Shown here: positions 23,837-36,500 of the stretch, in pieces
How the letters are laid out: the number at the start of each line of letters is the position of its first letter
How positions within the stretch are numbered: the stretch's first letter is position 1
Origin: Hippophae tibetana
Lineage: Eukaryota > Streptophyta > Magnoliopsida > Rosales > Elaeagnaceae
DNA: 64,000 nt
NCBI GenBank assembly: GCA_037013495.1
Contig: CM072810.1
Span: forward strand, 111,135,398 to 111,199,397
Reading direction: 5' to 3'
The notes under the pieces: model-generated
The model's database searches: none
What the model saw: only the letters and a program-made list of their open reading frames with translations
What the model was told of the DNA's origin: nothing
Translations under genes and position numbers: made by a program

Positions 23837-24970
23837 TCATTTGGACACAGGTTTTTGAAGCAGAGCAGTCAAGTAAACCTCTCCATTCTTCAAACCACTC
23901 GCATCACTCTTATTTGCAATTGCCCACTTAACCTTCCTATAACCCAATTTCCCAATCAAGGGACTAAAAATCTTATCAAGATCCAACCTTTTGCTAAAGA
24001 AATGATCCAACCACAAATACCCACCACCTCTCAACACTCTATCCACATCATAAAGCAAGAATTCCAAAGCCGTAACTGGTATCCACCTATTAACAGCACG
24101 ACCACATCTCACAAGATCCAAAACCCCATCGAAAACCGGCAACCTTTGTTGTAACGGCACGTGAAGTGGCACTAACCCTCTTAAAGCCACAGCCTCATTG
24201 TAAGGAGCACCATTGTTCATAGTTGTGGTCACAATAGTGACATTAAAAAGCTTCATTCTAGCAGCAAAAGTCCCAGTACCACCTCCAATATCAAGCCCTA
24301 GACGAAGAACAGAGTTAGTTGCTTTTGCAATTTGGAGTAATTGTGGAATTGGGAGGTCCAATTCGGACTTATATGTCATAAAATTAGAAATTTCATTACT
24401 AAGGTCAAAACCCATATTGGGATTTAAGTGATTGAGACAGTTAAAACTCTTGCAAGAGTATCTAGTCCACAAGACATTGGAGTCAGGAAGTGAAGAAGGA
24501 AATGGGTTTTGGGGAAGAGAAGAAGTGGGTTTTGATGGGGTTTTGGAGAAACATCTTCGCCTAGGAAGAGGATGACAACCTCGGATGATTAAAGACTCTG
24601 CTATGAGGTCTGAATCTTGTGGGCAAAAAGAGAAAGCTGTGTAATTCATATACTTGTGGAGGAGTTCTGGGTGGTTGTGACAAGAAGAAGCTATGGGGTT
24701 GAGTTGGGAATAGAGTACCAGATCTGATGGTATAGTGGGCTTGTTAGTTGAGGTAGTTGTGGAAGGATTTGGATGGTGAAGTGTGAGATGATTAATGGTG
24801 GCTCTAATGGTGTGTAGTTGATGAAGAAGATGGTCAGGTACTGGATGTTGATAAGATTGTAATGGGGATTTGGGTGATTGAATTGTTGTTGAGAGATGGT
24901 AAAGGGAAAGTATATTGGTGAACACCATAGCTAATAAGAGGAGTAAGTTCAGATTCATAGTGAACCCCAT
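23837..24970 (-). CDS. Membrane-anchored SAM-dependent methyltransferase, At1g29790-like
   Basis: A single-exon gene of 377 residues, the usual size for this plant family. A hydrophobic segment at residues 6-22 suggests a signal anchor, probably in the Golgi or endoplasmic reticulum with the catalytic part in the lumen. A low-complexity Ser/Thr/Pro stretch follows (about 65-82), then a cysteine-containing region (97-180). The SAM-binding motif I, LGLDIGGGTGTFAARM, is at 224-239. VLDLVRCGRAVNRWIP and LRGGGYLWLDHF are later methyltransferase motifs. The family belongs to the broad plant putative methyltransferase group; the substrate is not known. Two Met codons lie four residues apart at the start; the first was used. 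No TATA box was assigned. Confidence 0.88.
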   Translation of the reverse strand: MGFTMNLNLLLLLAMVFTNILSLYHLSTTIQSPKSPLQSYQHPVPDHLLHQLHTIRATINHLTLHHPNPSTTTSTNKPTIPSDLVLYSQLNPIASSCHNHPELLHKYMNYTAFSFCPQDSDLIAESLIIRGCHPLPRRRCFSKTPSKPTSSLPQNPFPSSLPDSNVLWTRYSCKSFNCLNHLNPNMGFDLSNEISNFMTYKSELDLPIPQLLQIAKATNSVLRLGLDIGGGTGTFAARMKLFNVTIVTTTMNNGAPYNEAVALRGLVPLHVPLQQRLPVFDGVLDLVRCGRAVNRWIPVTALEFLLYDVDRVLRGGGYLWLDHFFSKRLDLDKIFSPLIGKLGYRKVKWAIANKSDASGLKNGEVYLTALLQKPVSK

Positions 24971-27900
24971 TCTTCGCAGTTTCTCTTCTCTTTTTCTCGT
25001 TTTAGTTTTACTCCGACAGATGAGATGCTTCCAGTTTCAGATTTTTTGTGTGTTCATTATTAGAGCTTTTTAACCTTTCTTATCACTTTGACTAGAAGCT
25101 AACAAGTAAGCTTTCCTTGAAACTTGAAATGTTTGAGCTTTGATCGTGTGTGCCTCTGTGGGTAAGTTAAAGAATCAGGACTTTTGTTTATGGATTTGTG
25201 AGCGTTGGATTGTAAATATTCATGTGATGACAGACAGAGAAACTTGATTTAGATCTTGTCGGAGTCTTAATAAAAAGGGGGGGAAAAATAAAAAGAAAAG
25301 AAAAGAGAAGCAGGGGAAGCATTTTTGTTCAAATACATATGGAAATTGCCCGGTTTCACGTGAATTAGAATCTATTGCAATTTTGGTTTTTCCATATATA
25401 TAGTATACTTGTATTTTATGATTTGTTTTGTATTTTATGAATGGTTGATAGTAAATATTTTTTTATTTATATTAATTAGAATAATTTGGTTATTTTTTAT
25501 TTTTTAAAAATTACAATAAAATTATAAATTATAATTTTTTTATTTTTATTTTTTAAATTATGTTTAAGATATCAGTTTATTGAATTGTTATAATATAGAT
25601 AATAATTACAACAAAATTAATAAAAAATTAAAATTTAATCATTCATTTTTATAATAAAATAATGAAAATGTTATTTAAAAAAATAAAGAATAGACAAAAT
25701 TGTTTTATTTCACATAACTAAAAGTATTATGTTTACATTTATGGCTAAATAATTCTGCTCTTAAGTATCATAGATTTAACAAATAGTTTGTTTTTCAAAG
25801 TTATTTAATCTTTTTAAACACAAAAATATATACCCATAATTAAAAATTTATAATGCATAGATTTTAAATAGATATTTGAAATGACGAGAATTAAATGGAA
25901 TACATATAGCAAGCAATTACGATTTTGTGTTAGTGATCATAATTTAGTTGACCCAACTGTGGATTAAAAGGATGACATAAAATAAGAGTTTATTTAATAA
26001 CGATTTTTTATTTTTTTAAGTGATTTTTCAATTTGTATATTTCATAACGATTTTTATCTTAATTTGTACTCTTTTAACAAATCATTACTAAATTATGTAA
26101 TGATTTCTAAATTTTTAAAAATAATATTTTTAAATTAGATTTATATTTTTTGATTTTTTTTCATTTTTATCAATCATGTTTTTAGAGAATAAATCAAGTC
26201 TCGTTGTTTTTATATTTATAATTATTTAAAAATAATAATTAAAAACATAAAATTTATAAATAATAATAAAAAATATTTTTTAAAAAAATTTCAAAAAAAT
26301 AAAATATTACCAAACAATTTATAGGAAAATTTTGTTTATTCTTAAAAATTATTATCAAATATATTTGTGATTATTTTTAAAAAATGATAATAAACCATAA
26401 AATTAATTATTTAATTATAAATCATAAATCATAAATTAATTTTTTTATAAAAGGCTTAAAATAATTATGGATATTTAACAACTTGTGTTAGCTAAAAACA
26501 GTTGGCAAAGAACCTAAAAAAAAAATAGTTGATTTTCAAGCTTCAATAAATTACTTTGATCGAATAGTTGGTAGTAACCATGGTGTAGTGAAGTTATCCT
26601 GAATTGAAATATATATATATATATGGAGATCTATATACCATATTATATTATTTGGTTTTAGGACATGAATAAAAATAATAATATTTTTTCTCCAAAATTT
26701 AAGTTCCATTTTAAAAATATTAGAAAATTTGAAAATCTTATTCACCTCCTCTGTCATAATGTGATTATCAATATGCTTTGAATGTGGTAACTGTAAGCTT
26801 CAGGATAGGAGTGGATTTGAGTCATATGATCTTTTTCTTGTGTTTGGATTTGTAGAGTGGGAAAAAACTTTTGATAAATATCAAAAATTAGGTTGGATTA
26901 GATGTTTGTGTGGTAACATGGTCTCCAACGAAGCAGACAAGAGATAACTGTTTTAGCGAACTCTATTATGATTTTTTTGTTTCACATTTTTGCCTTTCCT
27001 TTTTTTTTTTTTTTTTGAGGATTTGTTTGAAAATAATTTTAATTTATTATTAAATAATTAAATTTATAAATTATGTATTTTGTAACAATTTTTACTTAAT
27101 AATTTTCAAGAAAAAAAATTAAAATTATTTGATAATGCCTTTTTTTATTTCAAAAATTTACAAAAATATTTTTTTGTTATTATTTATAAATGTTATGTTT
27201 TTACTCCTTTTTTTTTCAAATCTTATCAATACAAAAGTCAAAAGATTTGATTTATTCTCTAAAAAAAATATTTTTTGAAAACTAAAAGAATTAGAAATCA
27301 TAAATCTAATTCAAGATCTTATTTTTAAATATTTATATACAAAGATCTTATTTTTAAAAATTTATATACAAAGATCTTATTTATTCTCTAAGAAAATGTA
27401 ATGTGAAAATTAAAAAAATCAAAAATCAAAAATTTCATTTTTAAAGATTTATAAATCACTCTATATATTGATAGAGATATTTTAAAAATATGAAAAATAA
27501 AAAATAAAAATAATTATTAAATATATCTAATTAAAAAATTAATTGAAAACAATTTAAAATTAAAAATCAAAATCTTTAGCAAAAAATCCCTTAAAAACAT
27601 TATCACATAATAACAAGGGATTACAATAAATTTTAAGATCCAAACTAATATATACAATTGATGTTTTTTTTAGAAATTTATATATACACAGGTTTAAAAT
27701 ATATATATATATTATAGGATAAGTTGGTACATAAATATCTTAATTTAAGCCATTTATATTATTTAGTTTTTTATATTAGAAATTGTGTTATTTAATTTAT
27801 TAGTTTTGTAAAAAATATAAATTTAAGATAAATTATATTATTTTAATAATTTTTATTTAAAATATTGTTTTATATCGATTAATTAAAATGGTATTAAAAT

Positions 27901-28421
27901 ATGAATAGTTAACAAAAATAAAAGTAAAATTTGATATATAATAGTTTAAAAAAATAAATAACAATAAAATTCAAATAAAAAGTTATTTAAATGTATATTT
28001 TAATTTTTAATAAAAAACATTAAAATAAAATAATAGTAATTTATAAATATTAAAAAATAAATAATTTAATTTTTTTATATTAATCGTGATTTATTTTATT
28101 AAATACTTGTGTTATAATTGTGTTTGATTAATTGATAGAAAAATAATAATATATTTATTTTTAATTGATTAATTTTAAAAAACTAAGGAAATAAATTACA
28201 AATTTTTATAATGTAAGAGATTAAATTATATAAATAATATAATGTAAATTAATTTTTAGTATATAATATAAGTTTATTTATAAAAGTAATAATAATATAA
28301 TTTTTTTGTCAAAAAAAAAAACTAATTACTCTTAGGAAAAAGGGAAAATAAAATTATAATATAAACTACAAGTCGTATATCTTTATTGCTCCTTGCTTAT
28401 ATCGCTCTGAGAAGAAGTGAA
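24971..28421. other. Promoter side of the methyltransferase, then AT-rich spacer
   Basis: Positions 24971-25330 are less AT-rich and probably hold the 5' UTR and promoter of the minus-strand methyltransferase. The rest is very AT-rich. At 27312-27380 a 31-bp unit containing AAGATCTTATTTTTAAA occurs about two and a half times. No gene was recognised. Confidence 0.5.
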
Positions 28422-28449
28422 GGAGCTGGGAGCTGGGAGCTGGGAGCTG
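28422..28449 (+). repeat. Four GGAGCTG heptamers in a 5' leader
   Basis: Four perfect 7-bp units ending four bases before the ATG of the next gene. They lie in its predicted 5' UTR and could change leader structure. Confidence 0.9.
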
Positions 28450-28453
28450 AACA

Positions 28454-31400
28454 ATGGGTTCTTGCTCCTCCATGACTCTCTCTCATTCTTTCTTTAGGTT
28501 TTCTTCCTCAAATTTGAAAATCTGTGGAAAACCCAAAAACCCGTCTCTGAATTTTCAAAATAAGATATGTGAATCAAAGCCACACGTTTCTACTCCTCTG
28601 TTTTCTCTTCAAGTTCTTCACAAGTCTGTCCCTTTAGCTGCTTCTATTGTTATTCTTGTGTGGTCAAATCCAGGTAAGAATTACCTATTTCTGGTTTTAT
28701 GCTTCTTTTTCTAATCTCATGAATAAAACATAGCAGCTTCTGATATTCGAATCTTACCCCCCCTTCCCCGAAAAAAAAAAATTAAAAAAAAAAACAAAGA
28801 TAAGAAAATGAAAACATCGTGCTATTTCGCAAACATTTTTTTGTTTTCAAAAATTAAAAAATGAGAAACATTGTTTTTATGGTATTTGGCTAATAATTTC
28901 GGATAGTTTTTGTAATTTGCAGCAAAAGCAGGGTTTCTTTCTGGGTTCCCTGGGATAGAATCAGTTCCTGGTCCTCAGTTACCTGAAATTGAATTCCTCA
29001 ATCGCTTCAATGGTTTGTATCTACAACATTTATCTCTGATTTTTATATTATAACTTTAGGAAATAAATGGGGGAGAAAACATTTTATGAATATTGTTGCA
29101 TTATTAATTTGCAGAAGAAAACCAGAAGAAATATGCAGAGAATGATGAAAGATTCAAATCTTCTCCAATTATAAAAGAGCTTTTAGAGAAGTCCAAGTTG
29201 AACAAAGAAAAGTAAGTTTTCATTTGTGTAGTATTCGAATTGTTGAACCAATGTCATATTGTCCCTAAAAGAATGTGGGTTTTGCATTTGGCCTCTTAAA
29301 ATGCCTTATAAATTCATTTATATGCTTCAATATAATTCAGGTTAATATGAGCTAGTATTTAAGGCTCTTTAATGAGTGAGACTTTATCTGTTTCTAATTT
29401 TTTTTGGTGTTTAATTTGTGTTACCTTTTATTAGACATGGTTTCTAGTTATCATTGTGTCAGTGACTTTGTTGACTGTTTTGTTTTTTATTTTTGGTTTT
29501 TTAAAAGGTTTTATTATTATCTATACTGTTGCTCACCCAAAACTTTTGAGTGCTATTAAATAAAATTCAAAAATAAAAAAATTATGTTATTGTACCTTGT
29601 CGACCAATTACATTTATGATCCATTTTGAAGTCGATCCACAAATAAGATAATCCGCAGAAATATGATCTAAACATATTTTTTTGACACCCCTGTATGTTG
29701 GGCATTATTAAGGGACTAAAGGAGGTGAAAAATTTAGGCTCTTATGTAGTTTGCTTTTTCCCTTTTTTTTTTTTACAATCAATTTTGATAATTTATATGT
29801 AGTTATCCCTTGTGGTCCAAAATTGACCTATATAAATTCATAATAATTATTTAAAATTAAATCATAAAAAGTTAATTTAATAGATAAAAAGACCCATGAT
29901 TATTGTGGGGAGAATTCTTGTATATAAAGGATTCTAGTGAAATATTAGAGATAAGATAATATTCATATTTTTTATTCATTTCATCAATAAATTATATATA
30001 TAGATATATAAGAGATAAGTGTTAATGTTATATCGGTAGAAACTCTATTTCAAGATATCAAAGTTAGTCTAAGCATAATAATTTTACAATAAATATATGA
30101 TTGGGTCTTGCTCATTAGATTGTAAGGTTTTGTTGCTCAAATTACTTGAAATGGAATACATCCAAGGTCATCTAACTAAGATTGGATTCATTGCTTAATC
30201 ATGAGAGGTCGTCATATTCGAGCTGTTATAGAAATGTCACATCCTCTATACGAGCGAGGTACATCAAGTCGCTAAGGTCGCATACCTGTTACCTGTGGGA
30301 TATCAAACTGACACAGAATGGAAGCACAAATGCACTAATAATATGGAAGCATTTAGGAAATAAGAAAGAGATGAACAAAGATTATACTAATCAGACTCAC
30401 ACTCTAACAAAAAATCCTATTATTTTTGTACGAAACAAACTAAAAGAAACTATTATCTAGGTAAGCACTCTAGCAAATTTAGAATAAGACAAGTTTAATT
30501 ATGTTATCTATATTTAGATGAGCACTCTAGTAATTTTAGAATATGACTAGCCTAAAGATATTCATCTATCTCACGGATAAGAAGATTTCAACTTATAAAT
30601 GAAAAAAAAATCCTAAAATATTAAGAATAAGAGAAAAAGAAACAAGATAACTTCTTTATTGTTTAGAGAGAATTTTATGGTTAAAGATTCTAGTAGAAAA
30701 TATGGACAAATGAATAGATCATTTATTCTCCTCATTTAAGGGGTATATATATGTATGACATCCTATGCATGTGGTAAGGTACGTATAAGCGACTTGTATA
30801 TATGGTTACATATGTAGTAAAAAACAGAAGGCAAATCGCTATAAGTGTTACATATAAATAAAGGGAGGTCGTTATATGCAGGTCGCTCACGGAGAGGAAG
30901 GACCGTGATCACGTCGGGATATCATAGTTTCACTAGGTCTTGACATCCAAGACCTCGTCGTTTGATAACGAGGTACTTTTATCGATTGGGTTGTACGCTT
31001 TACCAATCTCGTTGGGCCCAAACCATTTGTTAAGTCAGGCCTATATCTTCGATATACCCTAGCGGGGTACCTGTACTTATTAGATCGTATGTCTGTTACA
31101 TATTTAATATCAAACATTTATTATTATTAAGTTGATTATTTTTTAGGATGTCTTATACAAGTATAAGATCTAATTATTTATAGTTGAAAAGTCTTTAAAA
31201 TAGTTCATAAAATTTCTAGATGTGACTCTAGTAATGCATACAAAAAAAAAACTCTAAATAAATTTTTACATGTGATTCTAATAATACATTAAAATTAAAC
31301 TTCTAAATAAAATAAACTATTTCTTTATTAAAACTCTAAACTTAAACTTTAAATAAAATAAATTATTTTATCTTTTTTAATCTTGTTACATATTATAAAT

Positions 31401-32010
31401 TTTTTTATAAACTCTAGAATAGTATTATTTTTATAAATGTAAGATTTTTATCGGAGTAAAAAAGTAAAAAATAAAAAATAAATAAAATAATGAGACAATA
31501 AAAGATTGATGTTCGGTTGGTATTTTTTTTTAATATTTTTTATCTTTTAAGGCAAGTGTTTCTAATCGTTGTTGGTGTGGATGTTGGACGCTATTGATGA
31601 AGCACTGGCTTAGCTAAGTTCACGTGTATGTATTTGATGACTTTGGGGATCTTTTGTGGTATTTCTATGTTTTATTTACTGTAATATCAATTAAATTGTA
31701 GCATTTTGTAAAATATGTAGTTATGTTTCACTTTGATTAACCCGTCTTTCAATATGCTTTTCTGTTTGTATCACGTGTTGTAATTTAACTGATATAACAA
31801 AAAATAATACAGGAAATATATGGTGGGTGGGTGTTGAAAGTAAAAAGGGTATTAATTGTATATATTTTCAGGAACCGTCGAGAAATAGAAGACAAATACT
31901 GCTTACGTGGAGCAGAATGGGGAGTTGGAGATTGCTCAGCAGAGGGAATGTCACCCGAAGAACGAGAGAAATTCATTTCAATGTTGAAGGAGAAGGCTAA
32001 TATGAAATGA
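28454..32010 (+). CDS. Plastid protein with PsaN-like C-terminus, four exons
   Basis: Exons 28454-28673, 28923-29012, 29115-29211 and 31872-32010 join in frame at GT-AG sites to give 181 residues. Residues 1 to about 55 are rich in Ser, Asn, Lys and Phe and look like a chloroplast transit peptide. A hydrophobic stretch follows (VPLAASIVILVW, about 60-71), possibly a thylakoid signal or membrane span. The mature part contains GFPGIESVPGPQLPEIEF and LLEKSKLNKEKNRREIEDKY. The latter resembles the helix of photosystem I subunit N (PsaN). Two Cys follow (KYCLRG, VGDCS). It resembles the uncharacterised PsaN-domain protein of the At1g49975 type; that assignment is from memory and moderate. Intron 3 is 2.66 kb and seems enlarged by repeats. 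Confidence 0.8.
29212..31871 (+). other. Intron 3 of the PsaN-like gene, repeat-filled
   Basis: A 2,660-bp intron with normal GTAAGT and TTTTCAG ends. Positions 30445-30560 hold an approximate tandem repeat around GCACTCTAG. Positions 30770-31090 are much less AT-rich (GGTCGCTCACGG, CTAGCGGGGTAC) and resemble part of an LTR, but no paired repeat or primer site was seen. Positions 31200-31370 hold degenerate copies of CTCTAAATAAA. Confidence 0.45.
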
Positions 32011-32033
32011 TTATCCAGCTGGACTAACCATAA

Positions 32034-32113
32034 GCTGTCATTCTTTCTTTGTAGAGAAAGCTTGTCATTCTTTCTTTGTAGAGAAAGCTTGTCATTCTTT
32101 CTTTGTAGAGAGA
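32034..32113 (+). repeat. Three 26-27-nt hairpin units in a 3' UTR
   Basis: Three direct copies begin 24 bases after the PsaN-like stop codon. Each contains CTTTCTTTGTAGAGAAAG, whose arms CTTTCT and AGAAAG pair across a six-base loop; the third has one arm change (AGAGAG). Confidence 0.9.
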
Positions 32114-33524
32114 GCTGCTATTTGTATTACAAACTTGGATGAGGCTTACTGTTGTTTGATGTTCGTTTAGCCAAACTGCTTTTAAGAATGTGATTTATAG
32201 ATTATGTACCTGTATTTTTTTAGGGTTGGTTATTTTTTTTAAGTACTCATATTTAATCTATGTAAGTGGATGATTATTTGATAAGTATATATTTTATACA
32301 TTTAATTTTAAATATATCAATAATTTAAAATCGAGAATTCAGTATATGTTATGCAAATAGACTAAACTTGTCTTTAAGTTGTTTATAGGCAGTGAATCAT
32401 ATCTTAATCTCAACAGGTTATTTTTAAAAGTGTTAAAAGTTGTTATAAATCTTATTACGTGTTGATTTGTGATAAAAAATCATAAGTTTTTATCATAAAT
32501 TCATTATATTCTTATTTGTTTTTGATAAAATGATCGTGTTTAAAGTGATTTAATTTTTTAATTTTTTTTTTGAAACTTATCCTCACTTTTGTGTGATTTC
32601 AATTTGGTTTTGGGTTAAAATGAAAAAAAATTGATTAATAATATTACTATAATATAATTGTATAATTGTGTTAGTATATCTTTGGTCTTTTTGAGTGAGT
32701 AGAGGTTGTAAATGTAAATTTATATAAGGGTACCAATGATTAAGATAAATAATATTGATAAATTATAATAATATTTAAATTAAACTATTTAAAAATATAG
32801 ATAATAATGAATATAAAAAAATCCTATATATCTTAAGAACAAATATAATGTTACAAAAATAATTGCTCTTTTATATTTGTTTTAGTTTAAATGTATCATA
32901 TAACTAAATATGTAATAATTTTAGTAAATATAAATTTAAGTATTTTGAGAAAAAAAATAAAGTTTATTTAATTAGATAAATTATAAAATTATAAAAATTA
33001 TTGAATATATTTTAGTACGTGACTAATCATTATACATCTTTTTAATTTCGTTAAATTGATTTTGATTTTAAATTTTGTGTTTTATATAATTTTATTTTTT
33101 GAATTGATATGTAATAAATTCAAGATGTAAAAAATAATTTTTTATTAAATTCTATTAATTTTTAAATTAAAATTTTATATGTTATTTAAATAGATTATAT
33201 TATGTCATAATTAATTATATTAATTTAACTTAATTTTTTTAGTAACTAATAATAATAAAAACATCATTTTAATAACATGAAATAACATTTAATATTAAAT
33301 ATATTTAAATAATCTTCAATTTATACCGCATTAAATTAAACTATGTTTTCCTAACCTTTTTTTTTTATCCATTATTTGGGATTCTAATTTGAAATTGGTA
33401 GAATATCCAATTTTTCTCTTTCATTTTCGTACAGATGGAGAGGGTAGTGTGATGTCCACCTGTTCTTATTGTTTTACTTCTACCACTCTCTCTGTCTAAG
33501 ATCTGCCTCTCACTATACGCAGCC
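32114..33524. other. AT-rich intergenic region and HISN1 leader
   Basis: Nothing coding was seen. Positions 33420-33524 are less AT-rich and pyrimidine-rich and probably hold the HISN1 5' UTR. Confidence 0.5.
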
Positions 33525-36500
33525 ATGTCTGTACTTCCAACTTTACCAAAATGTCCTTCCCCTCCGCCCCACGCTCGCTCCATGTTCTCATTTTTTCCGT
33601 CCTTTCACATTTCTGTTAAACATCGAACGACGACGAAGAAGACGTCGTTCGCATGCCGCTGCGTATCAAATCCTCAATTGGCTGTGGTTAATGGGAAAGC
33701 TGATCCAGAATTCTCCGAGAGAACGGAGATTCGTTTGGGTCTTCCTAGTAAAGGTCGATTGGCTGAAGATACACACCAGCTTCTTAAGGTAAATTCATAC
33801 GAATAAATTAATTATAATATTTACTATTTTCTTGGTAATTAATTTGATATTTTCTATTGATTAAAAAAACAGGACTGTCAATTGTCGGTCAAGCAAGTCA
33901 ATCCTAGACAATATGTAGCAGAAATTCCTCAGGTTTCACCTTTTTTTTTACCAGTTGTATTGTGTTTCACTTGTCTAGACTATGGTTTGGGACTTTAATG
34001 GAGTTAGAAATGGTTGTTTTTATTGTAGCTGTCAGATGTGGAAGTGTGGTATCAAAGGCCTAAAGATATTGTACGGAAATTGTTGTCAGGAGATTTGGAC
34101 TTTGGAATTGTAGGATTAGATACTCTAAGTGAATATGGCCAGGTAATATCTTTAATGTTGATTAACTTTATTTCTAACTAAATCAGTTTCACCAAACTTT
34201 ATTTTTTTATTTTTTGCATTAAAGCGATTATTTTTACTTGTTCTTCTAGGGGAATGAAGATCTTATTCTTGTTCATGATGCTCTTGAATTTGGAGAGTGC
34301 CGTTTGTCTATTGCTGTGAGTACTGTTTTCCTATAACATAGTGTTTTTCTTATCGTTTCTTATAACATGGTCATATTCTTGTCTTGTCAGATACCCAAAT
34401 ATGGGATTTTTGAGAATGTTAATTCACTTAAGGAGCTAGCGCAAATGCCCCAATGGACAAAAGATAGACCATTACGAGTTGCTACGGGCTTCACTTATGT
34501 ATGCAATGTGTTTTGTAGTTTTATATTATAACGTAGCTCGATTTATGTTCTCCAAAATTTTCTATTTAAAGTTTCACGTTTGTATTACTTCTTACTTTTT
34601 GTCGCTGTGCAGCTGGGTCCTAAGTTTATGAAAGAAAATGGACTTAAGTATGTGACCTTTTCAACTGCTGATGGAGCACTGGAGGCTGCTCCTGCTGTAA
34701 GATTTGCTTCTTCAGGAGGAAAATATAGTGGATATCATTTAAGAACTTAATGAAGAAGTGTTTTGTGCCATTTGATATACCTGTTTTGTCCTTGTTTACA
34801 TGACATTTTAGCATTGGCCTGTCATTTCATTGATGAGAGTAGAACTTTTTATGTTTTTCTTTCTTTGAAGCAAGGTTATTTTCATCTAATAATCAAGGTT
34901 ATTTTGAAGTAAGAATCAATCATTTAATCAGAGTTAAAATTTCATAGTTTAGCGATTATTAGAAACAAAACTTCACTAAAGATGGAAAAACTTCATTTAG
35001 CATTGAAGAAGTTGAATTCTGGACATTATGATGAAATTTGTAATAACATGGAAGTGGAATTTAAAATTCTGTTAAATTACATTTTAACTCTTGAAGTCAT
35101 TGTCTGTCTCAGTCTGTGACACTATCTTTGTGAAACATTACTGCGATTTACAGATGGGTATAGCTGAAGCTATTTTGGACCTTGTGAGTAGTGGGACAAC
35201 ATTAAGAGAAAACAACTTGAAAGAAATTGAAGGTGGAGTTGTATTACAAAGCCAGGTAAAAATTTTGGTTTGTGGTTGACCTTTCCTCGCATATGATCTT
35301 GGAGAATTAAGATGGTTTTAAAATGCCTTCAAATGGCACTATTTAATTATTTCTACATTATTTCTTGAGAAATCAAATGCACTTTAGGCAGTTCTTGTTG
35401 CAAGCCGTAGATCATTAATCCACCGGAAAGGTGTACTAGATACAATAAATGAGATGCTTGAAAGATTGGAGGCACATCTAAGAGCAATGGGTCAGTTCAC
35501 GGTTAGTATACCATGTCTTTGGTGTTTATGTTTGTTTCAGCCTTTGGGTTTTCTTTTGTTTCTCACATCTCTGGCAGGTCGTTGCAAACATGAGAGGAAA
35601 TAGTGCAGAGGAAGTGGCTGAGCGAGTCTTAAGCCAACCTTCATTATCCGGTTTGCAGGTGACTTTTTTCTCTTGTCTCTCCCTTGTAGAATTATCAACT
35701 CTGTTGAAGTTATGCAGGGCAAAAACAAACTGTGTTTTCTTGATTATTAAATTATTTTTAGTGTCTTGTGAGCTTTTGTAAATTTTTTCTGATTGTTACT
35801 TCCCAGGGACCCACAGTTAGTCCAGTTTTTTGCAAACGTGATGGAAAGGTGGTGCCTGATTACTATGCCGTAGTCATATGTGTGCCCAAGAAGGAACTTT
35901 ACAAGTCTGTGCAGCAACTGAGAGCGGTAAGTAATATAAGCACAATACATTACATATTCTGGATCGTCTTCCCTTTTTATGATGCTATGAGAGTAATATA
36001 AACTCTATTGATCAATATGTTTGCATTCATAAACTAAAAGTCTTTCATGCTTATTCCAGCTTCTCTGTATAGTGTATTGTTACATACTTGTGTATGCTTC
36101 ATTCAACTTCAAATCTCCTGAATCAGTTTAGGTGTGCTATTATATGTGCCACTAATAGTTGATAATCCCATGAAGCCCATTTTTATGAAAATTTTCCCAC
36201 ATTTTTAGTTGTTTATGCCTTCATGTTTGCTACATAATGATATCACAAGCAGTGGTACATGATAATTAGACTTTGCTTCATTTACTCTGTTCACCACCAC
36301 ATTTTTTAACTGATAAGCTGTATGAGGAAAATGACTAGATGAAGAGAAAAAACCTAATCACAGGCTTGATATTTCTTCCAAATTAAACTTCTTGGGGATT
36401 GCTTCTCCATGAACTACCCTTTCCTGATCTAGCATCCCATCCCATTTATCCCAAATATACCTTTTGATAATTTCATGCCTGAGAGCTGTTTCTTCCAATA

